Part shown: positions 37,901 to 46,470 of the stretch, in pieces
Numbering within the stretch: position 1 is the stretch's first letter
How the letters are laid out: each line of letters opens with the position of its first letter
Source: Nostoc sp. NIES-3756
Lineage (GTDB): Bacteria; Cyanobacteriota; Cyanobacteriia; Cyanobacteriales; Nostocaceae
Reading direction: 5' to 3'
Length of the DNA: 64,000 bases
Assembly: GCF_001548375.1 (NCBI RefSeq)
Contig: NZ_AP017295.1
Location: 5,665,001-5,729,000, forward strand
Notes under the pieces: model-generated
The model's database searches: none
What the model saw: the letters and a program-made list of their open reading frames with translations, nothing else
Told to the model about the DNA's origin: nothing
Translations under genes and position numbers: made by a program

Positions 37901-40900
37901 GGCAAGTTGGCTTTAAGCTTAGTCGAACAGTTCAACGCCGTAGAAATTAAAACTAATGTATTTTTCGTAGCTGGTTCGTGTACAGTACATGGAAAAGTTC
38001 ACGTTAGCGACACATTACCCATTCTCCAAGCTGGTTATTTAAGCGGGCTGGAAAATGGACATTTAGAATATGGTTGTTATGCGATCGCTCAACGTTGTCA
38101 TCATTTATACTTCATGGGTCAGGAACTGCCAAAACTAGAGCAAGAAATAGCTCAAGTTAATGAGGCTCTAGCCCAATTTAAGCAAGAAAACGCTTTAAGT
38201 TGGAATAAAATCTATCATCAGTCAATTCTTAATTTACTTAATCCTCATGAAAATTCATGTCGTTTACTAGGTGAAGTTTATAACGAGGATGAATCTTTAC
38301 CAGCCGTACAAGCAGCTAATGCTAGAACTATACTTTTCTATTTTTATCTCAATAAACTTATCCTTTGTTATTTATTTGAAGAATACAACCAAGCTTGGGA
38401 AAATGCTACTCAAGGCGAACAATATTTAGATGGTGTCAAAGCATTTTTAGCTGTACCAGTTTTTTATTTCTATGATTCCTTAGCACAAATTGCAATATAT
38501 TCATCAGCATCAAACCCAAAGCCAGAACATTTATTAAACCGGGTAATCAAAAATCAAGAAAAAATGCGTAAGTGGGCAGATAATGCCCCAATGAATTTCC
38601 AACATAAGTATGAACTTATAGAAGCAGAGAAATTCAGGATATTAGGAAATTATTGGCAAGCTATGGAAAGTTATGATCTAGCTATAGCTGGTGCTAAAGA
38701 ACATGGATATATACAGGAAGAAGCCTTGTCTAATGAATTAGCGGCTAGGTTTTATTTCCAGTGTGGTAAAGAAAAAATAGCCCAAACCTACATAACTGAC
38801 GCTTATTACGGTTACATTCGTTGGGGTGCAAAAGCAAAAGTTAGAGACTTAGAATTAAAATATCCACAAATTTTCTCGCGCATAGCAAAAAGAAGAGAAA
38901 CAATAACACAAACTACAGATACTCCTAAAATTTTCGACTTAGCCACAGTTATCAAAGCATCACAAGCTCTTTCTGGTGAAATAGTTTTGGAAAGATTGTT
39001 GGCTAAATTAATGCAGATAGTTTTGGAGAATGCTGGTGCAGAGACTGGATTTTTGCTTTTAGAAAAGGCAGGTAAATTATATATAGAGGCATCAGGAAGT
39101 TATAAGCAAGAGGAAATCACTATCAATCAAAAAACCTCGGTTGAATCATTACAAAATTTACCGATGTCGATAATCAATTATGTGTACCGGACTCAAGAAA
39201 ATATTCTCATCAACGATGCTACTCATGAGGGAGCTTTTACCACAGACAGTTATATAATCAAGCATCAGCCAAAGTCTATTTTATGTACTCCTATAGTTAA
39301 TCAAGGTAAATTAATTGGCATTCTTTATTTAGAGAATAATCTGATAAAAGGAGCTTTTACTACTGAGCGTGTAGAAATATTACAACTTTTGTCATCCCAA
39401 GCAGCAATTTCTCTAGAAAATGCCCGGCTTTATGATGATTTAGAAGAATATAACCGCACGCTAGAAACCAAGGTAGAAGAACGCACTCTAGAATTACAAG
39501 ATAATAACTTACAATTACAAATAGAAATTCAAGAACGCCAAAGAGCCGAAGAAATTGCCGAAGCAGCTAATCGTGCTAAAAGTGAATTTTTAGCTAATAT
39601 GAGTCATGAACTGCGGACTCCCCTGAATGGCATTTTAGGTTACACCCAAATATTCCAAAAAGATAAAACATTAACTGAGCAGCAAAAAAATGGTGTGGCG
39701 ATTATCCACCAATGTGGTGAACACCTTTTAACACTTATTAATGATATTTTGGATATTTCTAAAATAGAAGCTCGAAAAATGGAACTTTATCCACAAGAGT
39801 TTCATTTTTTTCAATTTTTAGAAGGCATCGTGCAAATGTGCCGTATCCGTGCCGAACAGAAAGGTGTGACGTTAGTCTATCGACAACTTTCACCGTTACC
39901 AAACATGATTCTAGCTGACGAAAAAAGGTTACGCCAAGTTTTAATTAACTTACTTAGTAATGCAGTTAAATTTACTGAAAAAGGTTGTATTACTTTTAAG
40001 GTGGGCTATGTATTACCAGAAGAAAATGTCTCTAAAATTAGGTTTTCTATAGAAGATACAGGTATTGGCATTGCACCACAGCAATTAGACGAAATATTTC
40101 TGCCGTTTAAGCAGGTTGGTGAAAATAGTCGGAAGACTGAAGGAACAGGTTTAGGTTTAGCAATTAGCCGTCAATTAGTAGAGATGATGGGCGGTGAAAT
40201 TAAGGTTGAAAGTAAGTTAGGTCAAGGCAGCATTTTTTGGTTAGACTTAGATTTACCAGAGGTAGTATCACCTTATGAGTTTAAAAGTGCTGATAAAGCT
40301 AATATTGTCGCTTTTGTCGGCCCGCAGCGCAAAATCTTAGTGGTAGATGATAAGTGGGAAAATCGCTCTGTTTTAGTAAATTTGTTGCAACCATTGGGTT
40401 TTGATGTTTTGGAAGCGACAGATGGTTTAGAGGGAGTGAACAAAGCTTGTCAATTCAAACCAGATTTGATTTTTATGGATTTGGTTATGAGTGTGATGGA
40501 TGGTTTTGAAGCTACTCGTCGCCTCAGAATGCTACCAGAACTTAATAAAACAAAAGTAATTGCTATTTCAGCTAGTGTTTTTGATGTTGAGAAACAGCAG
40601 AGCCTGGATGTTGGTTGTAATGACTTTCTCCCTAAACCCATTCAAGTAGACGATCTTTTAGAAAAATTACAGTTTCATCTAGGATTGCAATGGATTTATC
40701 AAGATGGAAGAAATTATAAACAACCAGAAGGTATCCATCTCAACTACCCAACACAAAATCTGCAATTAATTGCTCCGAGTACAGATGACTTAACAATCTT
40801 GCTTGATTTAGCTATGCGGGGAAACCTCAGAGGTATTACACAGGTAATTACCAAACTAGAGGAGTCGGATGACAAGTTAGTGCCTTTCGCTAATCATTTA

Positions 40901-40960
40901 CGTCAACTCGTGAAGGGTTTTAAAGGCAAGCAAATTGTAGAATTTTTACAAAAATTTTAA
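34997..40960 (+). CDS. Giant hybrid sensor: Ser/Thr kinase-like, AAA ATPase, GAF, histidine kinase, receiver
   Basis: The 1987-aa protein has an N-terminal protein-kinase fold (about 5-270). An AAA/STAND ATPase follows (Walker A GYSGIGKSS near 330, Walker B LILFLDDLQWAD near 457), then a long helical region, GAF (about 1315-1475) and HisKA with His1537 in MSHELRTPLNG. Next are HATPase (LLSNAVKF, DTGIGI, GTGLGL) and a receiver with Asp1828 in FMDLV. The kinase fold keeps VIIKTLK and ISPEQTGRMN, but HRD reads HTG (127-129) and DFG reads EFN (148-150). So that domain is probably a pseudokinase. It precedes another hybrid kinase by 15 bp, implying one phosphorelay. Confidence 0.9.
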   Translation: MGITIVGYTPTELLYEGVNTCIYRADKQLEQTSVIIKTLKTDYPNIEEIAQLIHQYKILQNLEVEGVIKPLALESYQNGLAVIFANFEGESLIKIIKAQKLDIKKKLRIAIQICTTLEQLHKNHIIHTGINSQNILVNLETYKAKFLEFNLASYLVKDNFHLNSTNFGEGNIPYISPEQTGRMNGAIDYRTDFYSLGVTFYEMLTGQLPFITNEPLELIHCHIAKTPLSPKEVNSEIPQAVSDIVMKLLAKTPEDRYQNALGIKADLEKCLEKIVLTNTIPDFCIGEMDLCSQLLIPQKLYGREAEVKALKNTFKRVRLGAVELTLVSGYSGIGKSSLVHELHKSVTNRNGYFIAGKFDQFKRNIPYTTFIQAFQELIQKLLTESSAQIVKWREKILAAIGVNVQIIIDVIPELAQITGHQPPVAQLGINESQNRFQRVFQQFIYVFSQPEHPLILFLDDLQWADLDSLKLIQLLLSNSNSQYLLVIGAYRDNEVSATHPLMLTLDEIQKSGAIANHIILQPLQIDHVNQLISDTIHTNKDDSQPLAELLFAKTQGNPFFVTQLIKSLYQENLLTFNFDQACWQWDISEIHNINITENVVDLMINQIQKLPIITQNVLKLAACIGNKFNLDILSIVNQKTISETATELWTSLQAGLVFPLDGSRKISLVIDEPPNQKSIAYQFLHDRVQQAAYALIPSSQKQTTHFVIGKLLLENTKPEERNENIFTLVNHLNYGVDLITSESEKNELAELNLIAGQKAKAATAYESAMRYLQVGLALLTVNSWQYQYDLTLALYESAAETAYLNGDFAQMDEWVDVVLKQAKTPIDKMKIYEVKIQACMAQVRQLEAVKIGLESLELLGLKLPNSPSAWDIEQIISQTAVNLAGKNVEDLINLPLMTEVDKLAAIRMLTSLGSPTYQSAPTLFPLVVCEQVNLSIRYGNSPFSAYGYVCYGVILNGIVEDIELAYQFGKLALSLVEQFNAVEIKTNVFFVAGSCTVHGKVHVSDTLPILQAGYLSGLENGHLEYGCYAIAQRCHHLYFMGQELPKLEQEIAQVNEALAQFKQENALSWNKIYHQSILNLLNPHENSCRLLGEVYNEDESLPAVQAANARTILFYFYLNKLILCYLFEEYNQAWENATQGEQYLDGVKAFLAVPVFYFYDSLAQIAIYSSASNPKPEHLLNRVIKNQEKMRKWADNAPMNFQHKYELIEAEKFRILGNYWQAMESYDLAIAGAKEHGYIQEEALSNELAARFYFQCGKEKIAQTYITDAYYGYIRWGAKAKVRDLELKYPQIFSRIAKRRETITQTTDTPKIFDLATVIKASQALSGEIVLERLLAKLMQIVLENAGAETGFLLLEKAGKLYIEASGSYKQEEITINQKTSVESLQNLPMSIINYVYRTQENILINDATHEGAFTTDSYIIKHQPKSILCTPIVNQGKLIGILYLENNLIKGAFTTERVEILQLLSSQAAISLENARLYDDLEEYNRTLETKVEERTLELQDNNLQLQIEIQERQRAEEIAEAANRAKSEFLANMSHELRTPLNGILGYTQIFQKDKTLTEQQKNGVAIIHQCGEHLLTLINDILDISKIEARKMELYPQEFHFFQFLEGIVQMCRIRAEQKGVTLVYRQLSPLPNMILADEKRLRQVLINLLSNAVKFTEKGCITFKVGYVLPEENVSKIRFSIEDTGIGIAPQQLDEIFLPFKQVGENSRKTEGTGLGLAISRQLVEMMGGEIKVESKLGQGSIFWLDLDLPEVVSPYEFKSADKANIVAFVGPQRKILVVDDKWENRSVLVNLLQPLGFDVLEATDGLEGVNKACQFKPDLIFMDLVMSVMDGFEATRRLRMLPELNKTKVIAISASVFDVEKQQSLDVGCNDFLPKPIQVDDLLEKLQFHLGLQWIYQDGRNYKQPEGIHLNYPTQNLQLIAPSTDDLTILLDLAMRGNLRGITQVITKLEESDDKLVPFANHLRQLVKGFKGKQIVEFLQKF

Positions 40961-40975
40961 AAAACTTTAAAAAAT

Positions 40976-42949
40976 ATGAATATAAATACAATAAATCAAG
41001 GTGTCATCTTGATTGTGGATGATAATCCGACAAATTTAGAATTGCTGTTTGATTTTTTGGCTAATGCTGGCTATACAGTGTTAGTGGCCGAAGATGGTGA
41101 GAGTGCGATCGCCAGAGCTGAATATGCACCACCAGACTTAATATTATTAGATATTCTCATGCCAGGGATGAACGGCTTTGACACTTGCCAACATCTCAAA
41201 AATAATCCCCTCACACAAGATATTCCTGTCATCTTCATGACAGCCCTGACTGATACAGTAGATAAGGTTAAAGGCTTAAATTTAGGCGCTGTAGACTACA
41301 TTACCAAACCCCTACAACACGAAGAAGTTTTAGCCCGTGTCAAACTCCACCTGAGATTATGTCAGCTGACAAAAACCCTCAAAGAACAAAATCAGCTTCT
41401 AGAAGCGGAGATTTTAGAACGTCGGCGAGTAGAAGAAAAACTGCGTGAACAAGCTGCCTTGCTTGATATCACCACCGATGCCATTCTTGTGCGGGACTTA
41501 AACAACCGCATCCGTTTTTGGAACCACGGCGCGGAACATTTATATGGATGGCAGGCACAGGAAATTATTGGTCAGGATGCCAATAAACTTTTATATAAAC
41601 CACAAACCCTATCTCAACTGCAAACAGTCCAGGAAAGTTTAGTGGAGTATGGTTACTGGCAAGGTGAATTACAGCAAATTACTAAAGATGGCAAAGCCAT
41701 TATTGTAGCCAGTCGGTGGAATTTAATGTGCGATCAAGATGGACAACCTAGATCAATTTTAACAGTTAATACTGATATTACAGAGAAAAAACAACTAGAA
41801 AGTCAATTTCTTCGCGCTCAAAGACTGGAAAGCGTAGGAACTCTCGCAGGTGGTATTGCCCATGACTTAAATAATATCCTTACACCCATCCTCACGGCAT
41901 CTCAACTACTGCAACTCAAACTTCCTAACGTTGACGAACGCAGTCAGCAAATGTTTAAAACTATCGAATCTAATACCAAACGTGGGGCTGCTTTGGTTAA
42001 ACAAGTATTACAATTCACTCGTGGTGTGGAAGGTAAACGAACGATTGTCCAAATTAGCCACTTGTTTTCCGAAATTAAGCAAATTATTGAAGAAACATTT
42101 CCTAAGTCAATTGAATGTGTTACTAACATTGAACCAGAACTTTGGACTGTGATTGGTGATGCTACAAACCTACATCAAGTGCTAATGAATCTTGTAGTTA
42201 ATGCCCGTGATGCGATGCCTAATGGTGGTAATTTGACTATTTCTGCCAGAAATGTATTTATTGATGAACACTACGCACGGATGAATATTGATGCTCGCGT
42301 TGGTAATTATATAATCATTTCCGTGACTGATACGGGGATGGGGGTAGATTCAGAAACACTTGAGCGAATCTTTGAACCATTCTTCACCACAAAAGAAGTT
42401 GGTAAAGGTACAGGTTTAGGACTTTCCACGGTACAAGGCATTGTTAAAAGCCACAATGGTTTTGTGAATGTGTATAGCGAAGTTGGCAGAGGTACAGAGT
42501 TTAAAGTATTTATCCCGGCTGTAGAGGCAACGGCTACATCTTTTATAGAAGACTTAGAACTACTCAAAGGTAACGGAGAGTTGGTTTTAGTCGTGGATGA
42601 CGAAGCCAAAATTTTGGAAATGACGAGAATTTCTTTAGAGACTTATAATTATCAGGTGTTGACAGCCTCTGATGGAATAGAGGCGATCGCACTCTACGCC
42701 CAGCATAAAGATAAAATTAGCGTAGTCCTCATGGATATGATGATGCCGTCAATGGACGGTATTAGTTCCATCCGCGCCTTACAAAAAATTAATTCTCAGG
42801 TCAAAATTATTGCGGTTAGTGGTTTAGTAACTAACCAAAAACTAGCCGCCTCTGTAGTAGTGAAAAAGTTTCTTGCCAAACCCTACACAACTAAAGAATT
42901 ATTAGAAACTTTGCACAGCGCACTTATACCTGTGGAGGTTAGTCATTAG
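40976..42949 (+). CDS. Hybrid histidine kinase (receiver-PAS-HisKA-HATPase-receiver)
   Basis: The 657-aa cytoplasmic protein starts with a receiver (ILIVDDNPTN; Asp59 in LLDILMPGMNG; DYITKP). A coiled coil and a PAS domain (about 155-275, ITTDAILVRDLNNRIRFWN) follow. The HisKA domain has His296 in GGIAHDLNN, with an HATPase domain after it, and a second receiver has Asp587 in LMDMMMPSMDG. No DNA-binding output is present, so it signals to other proteins. It follows the 1987-aa kinase gene after 15 bp and is almost certainly co-transcribed; the first receiver could take phosphate from that partner. Confidence 0.92.
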   Translation: MNINTINQGVILIVDDNPTNLELLFDFLANAGYTVLVAEDGESAIARAEYAPPDLILLDILMPGMNGFDTCQHLKNNPLTQDIPVIFMTALTDTVDKVKGLNLGAVDYITKPLQHEEVLARVKLHLRLCQLTKTLKEQNQLLEAEILERRRVEEKLREQAALLDITTDAILVRDLNNRIRFWNHGAEHLYGWQAQEIIGQDANKLLYKPQTLSQLQTVQESLVEYGYWQGELQQITKDGKAIIVASRWNLMCDQDGQPRSILTVNTDITEKKQLESQFLRAQRLESVGTLAGGIAHDLNNILTPILTASQLLQLKLPNVDERSQQMFKTIESNTKRGAALVKQVLQFTRGVEGKRTIVQISHLFSEIKQIIEETFPKSIECVTNIEPELWTVIGDATNLHQVLMNLVVNARDAMPNGGNLTISARNVFIDEHYARMNIDARVGNYIIISVTDTGMGVDSETLERIFEPFFTTKEVGKGTGLGLSTVQGIVKSHNGFVNVYSEVGRGTEFKVFIPAVEATATSFIEDLELLKGNGELVLVVDDEAKILEMTRISLETYNYQVLTASDGIEAIALYAQHKDKISVVLMDMMMPSMDGISSIRALQKINSQVKIIAVSGLVTNQKLAASVVVKKFLAKPYTTKELLETLHSALIPVEVSH

Positions 42950-43820
42950 CTAGAAGGCAGGAGTTAAGAAAATTACTGTTGCTGATATTTACTGGCTTAA
43001 AATGTCCTAATCTAATGTGATACCAATTCAAATAATATTTGCGACGGATACCCCACCCGCGCTATCGCGCACCCTACCTTTGCCAAGGGGAGGGGTGTTA
43101 TTAATGTGTCGCATTCTTTTTTTAATTGTTATCAGTCCTGAGAAGGCGATCGCAAACTAATATTCGTAGGGCTAGAAGGTAAAGTAGCTAATCCGATGAC
43201 AGTGATGAAAGAGTTGTTGACTTGTACAAATAGTCAACCATTTGTCACACAAAAACTATGTGAGATAGTAGTAAAAGAAAGAAATTGTGGCAGCAAATAT
43301 ATCCAAGAGAATAGAGTAAAGAAAACTGATGAGTGTTATAAGTTAGATAATCATTTACCAATAATTAACCATCATCTTATAGATTTTTTTAGTTTGCGAT
43401 CGCAGATATTTTTGAGAGACAATAGTAATTAATGAGCTTTAGCAAATCAAACTATTAATCTTATTATTGCAGATATAGAAATTAGATTTATTTCTAAAAA
43501 AAATCTAATTTTTATGTGGGGTGGGTTATGTGTAAGTGTTAACCTACAACAGCTTTTTTTGGCAACATGTATTACCTTGCTACTAACATGATCTACGTAT
43601 ATTTAACCATTCAAATAAAAGTTGTCTATATCTCTCTATAGATAGATATCTTTCGATTCCAAAGGAATATTTGAAAAATTATCTAGTAAATGCCATTTCA
43701 ATACAGATACTTAATTATCCCCTCAATCTAATAATGGTAAAGATAGAATAGTCAAATACTTAACAAGGTGTTTAAGCACACCGAAGTTTTCTTTAATAAG
43801 GTTCCTATATTAACGTCCTA
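42950..43820. other. 871-bp gap with repeats and a doubtful ORF
   Basis: Contains a CACCC/GGGGTG-type hairpin region (about 43050-43100) and a 78-aa ORF (43196-43432) without recognisable features, probably not a gene. A perfect 11-bp stem, AAATTAGATTT / AAATCTAATTT, lies at 43479-43511. The A+T-rich leader of the diguanylate cyclase gene has TATAGATAGATATC-type short repeats (about 43630-43655). Confidence 0.55.
43479..43515 (+). terminator. Hairpin with T-run, possible terminator
   Basis: AAATTAGATTT, an 11-nt loop, AAATCTAATTT and then TTTAT. It lies 530 bp after the hybrid kinase stop, so the transcript it would end is unclear. Confidence 0.4.
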
Positions 43821-45578
43821 ATGGAAATTATTTACTGGAATTACATAATTGCTCATGGCATTACTGCATTTTCATACTTTGGCATTCCTATAGTTCTAGC
43901 AATTTTATTTGCTAAGACTAAAGCAAGTGTGCCTTCTAAATTTTGGTTAGCCTTTTTCCTGTCAGGTGCATTTATACTGTTTTGCGGATTACATCACTTT
44001 TTAGCGATTTTTGAACCTCATAGTCAAATTTCCTGGCTACATTTAAGCGTAATTAACATAATGGCGTTTATTTCTTTGTCTACCTTGCTGTGGTTAATGC
44101 CAACTGCTTATCAACTTGTAGAGTTGATTAAAAAGGTTAAAGAAGATGCACTCGAACTTCAACGTAGCCAGCAGATGCAACAGCTATTTTTAGATCAAGG
44201 CCCATTTGGTGCATACATCAAAGATGAACAATCTAGAGTGCTTTATTATAACCAGGAAATACAGTCTAAATTTTTGGTAGGGCCACTTGAATGGTTGGGA
44301 AAAACGGATCAAGAATTTCTGCCAGATCCAGAACAAGGACGGCGGGTTATGGAAAACGATAAAATTGTTTTAAAAGCTCTACGTCCATTAAAAGTAACTG
44401 AAGAAGTAAATGTACCAAGTAGTGAACAGTCATATTACTGGTTATCGTTTAAATTTCCGTTTATCGACCACACAACAGGTGAGCGTCGTATCGGAGGAAT
44501 TAGCATAGATATTACAGAATCTGTAGAAGCACAGCGACATATCGCTGATTTAACTAAGCAGTTAGAACAAAAGAGCATAACATTAGAAGCCAAAAATATT
44601 CAAATTACATATTTGTCAGATATGGTGAATATGCTGTATGTTTGCGAGTCTGAAGATGAAGCATATCAAGTGGTGGCTTTGACTTGTACTAAGCTTTTCC
44701 CTAATATGAGTGGTTCTATCAATATAATTGCTAACTCCAAAAATTATGTTGAGATGAAAAGTTTTTGGGGAAAAGAACAACAAAGTAAAGAAGTATTTTC
44801 AAAATTTGAGTGTTGGGCATTGCGGAGAGGAAAATTAAACTTATTGTCGCCTCATAATCCAGGGCTAATGTGTAACCACTTAAGGCTGCCTGTTAGTGGT
44901 TCACATTTATGTGTGCCGTTGTTAGGACAAGCTGAAGTAGTTGGGTTTTTACACATCCATGCCCTTGAAGAAATCGGCTCGGAAGCGCAACAAATTGCTG
45001 AGATAATAGCTAGATATTTAGCTTTTGCACTTAATAATTTGTTGATGAAACAACGTCTAACTCATGATAACTTGCGCGATGGGTTGACCGGACTATTCAA
45101 TCCTAGCTATATGCAAACCATAACAGAGCAGAGATTAGCGGAGGCAGAACGGCTGGGACAGTCGCTTGGTGTTGTTTTTCTTGATATAGATAATTTTAAA
45201 TCTTACAACTCACGCTATGGTCATTTAACTGCCAACATTGCTCTTAAGGCATTAGCAAAACAACTTTCACAATCTATTCGTTCCTTTGACATTGCTTGCA
45301 GATGGGGTGGTGACGAATTTGTGATTATTATGCCTAATGTGACGATGCAAACTCTCACTGAGCGAGTAGAACAACTAAGGGTAGATATTTCTCAAATGCA
45401 GCTGAAAGATGGCGAGCAAATCCTTGAAAGTATCACCGCTTCTTTTGGCATAGCCATATCTGAGCCTGGTATTACAGTTAAGGATTTGTTGAATCGAGCC
45501 AATCAGGCGATGCTTGAGGCAAAGCGAAGCTTTAAGAATCAAGTTAATGCCTACAGAGGCGCAATTAATAATTCGTAA
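43821..45578 (+). CDS. Diguanylate cyclase with ethylene-receptor-like membrane domain, PAS and GAF
   Basis: The 585-aa protein starts with three membrane helices (about 8-115) that closely follow the ethylene-binding domain of ETR1-type receptors: ITAFSYFGIP and FILFCGLHHFLAI. Cys55 and His59 correspond to the copper-ligand Cys-x3-His pair. The helix-1 aspartate of ETR1 (Asp25) appears as His12. Next come PAS (about 130-245), GAF (about 265-410) and GGDEF with intact GGDEF (496-500). An inhibitory RxxD site (RSFD, 487-490) lies five residues before it. It probably makes c-di-GMP in response to an input sensed at the membrane; ethylene is a guess. Confidence 0.88.
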   Translation: MEIIYWNYIIAHGITAFSYFGIPIVLAILFAKTKASVPSKFWLAFFLSGAFILFCGLHHFLAIFEPHSQISWLHLSVINIMAFISLSTLLWLMPTAYQLVELIKKVKEDALELQRSQQMQQLFLDQGPFGAYIKDEQSRVLYYNQEIQSKFLVGPLEWLGKTDQEFLPDPEQGRRVMENDKIVLKALRPLKVTEEVNVPSSEQSYYWLSFKFPFIDHTTGERRIGGISIDITESVEAQRHIADLTKQLEQKSITLEAKNIQITYLSDMVNMLYVCESEDEAYQVVALTCTKLFPNMSGSINIIANSKNYVEMKSFWGKEQQSKEVFSKFECWALRRGKLNLLSPHNPGLMCNHLRLPVSGSHLCVPLLGQAEVVGFLHIHALEEIGSEAQQIAEIIARYLAFALNNLLMKQRLTHDNLRDGLTGLFNPSYMQTITEQRLAEAERLGQSLGVVFLDIDNFKSYNSRYGHLTANIALKALAKQLSQSIRSFDIACRWGGDEFVIIMPNVTMQTLTERVEQLRVDISQMQLKDGEQILESITASFGIAISEPGITVKDLLNRANQAMLEAKRSFKNQVNAYRGAINNS

Positions 45579-45604
45579 TTCGTAATTCGTAATTCGTAAT
45601 TGAT
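45570..45604. repeat. AATTCGT heptamer array
   Basis: Four or five AATTCGT units start inside the last codons and stop of the diguanylate cyclase gene, so its final residues (NNS) derive partly from the repeat. Confidence 0.8.
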
Positions 45605-45657
45605 TCTGTTGGCTGCTTTTCATGTAATGGAATTAATCCATAGTCAACAGTCAACAG

Positions 45658-46410
45658 TTAAACCTGTGTTTCTTCGGGTAAGAGAGTTGTTTCTTCTTTG
45701 GTTTGATAGCCTACTACGGTGGGTTTAGTTAAGTTTGGTTTGATAATTATACTCACACCAATTGCCCAAGCGATCGCCACCATCCAACCTGCGAGAATAT
45801 CACTAGGGAAATGTACACCCAAGTAAAGACGAGTCCAGCCAATTACTAAAACATATAAGCTACCCACACTCAAAACTAACCAGCGCCAAGAGGTAGCCCA
45901 GGTGAGGATTAACAAAACAGTTATGAATGTCATACTTGTCGTAGCATGACCGCTAGGAAAGGCAAAATCAAACTCCGGCGCACTAGAAGGCCACAATTGA
46001 GGACGGACTCGGTGCATCAACATCTTGGCGGTACGGTTGATGATGGCGCTACCTAAAGCTGTGGTGAGTAAATAAGCAAGCGATCGCCAGCGTTTTTTCT
46101 GCCATAATACAAAAGCAATGACACCGATGATAGGTGCTACAGTCCAGAACGACCCAAATTTAGTTAATACTACTGCCACAACATCTAATGCAGGTTGTGC
46201 TGTAGAGTGAACTGCCAACAAAACAGGTACATCCCAAGGGAAGCCAGCTTCGTACTGCCACAACTTCACCGCCAGTAACTCAAATATCTGCAATGGTAAA
46301 TATACCCCAACAAACAGGAGTAAAAGCGATCGCCAACGGGCAATCAAGATATTTTTAATAAAGGAAATAGATGATTGGCGTTTTTGACTAGTTTGTTTCA
46401 AATTGGTCAT
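45658..46410 (-). CDS. PAP2-family phosphatase
   Basis: The 250-aa membrane protein has about six helices and the acid-phosphatase motifs: KMLMHRVRP (KxxxxxxRP), FPSGHAT and TRLYLGVHFPSDI (the third motif, with catalytic His). Members dephosphorylate lipid phosphates such as phosphatidate or undecaprenyl pyrophosphate. The substrate cannot be fixed from sequence. It lies 60 bp downstream of topA on the same strand, which makes co-transcription possible. Confidence 0.88.
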   Translation of the reverse strand: MTNLKQTSQKRQSSISFIKNILIARWRSLLLLFVGVYLPLQIFELLAVKLWQYEAGFPWDVPVLLAVHSTAQPALDVVAVVLTKFGSFWTVAPIIGVIAFVLWQKKRWRSLAYLLTTALGSAIINRTAKMLMHRVRPQLWPSSAPEFDFAFPSGHATTSMTFITVLLILTWATSWRWLVLSVGSLYVLVIGWTRLYLGVHFPSDILAGWMVAIAWAIGVSIIIKPNLTKPTVVGYQTKEETTLLPEETQV

Positions 46411-46470
46411 CTTACTTTAGATATCTAGCATGTAACTCATCAACCCTCCCCACCCCCTAGATTAAAAAAT

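Noticed and set aside
43196..43432. 78-aa ORF between the hybrid kinase and the diguanylate cyclase gene
   Set aside because: No domain, no ribosome-binding site and an odd composition; it is more likely a chance frame in a repeat-containing gap.
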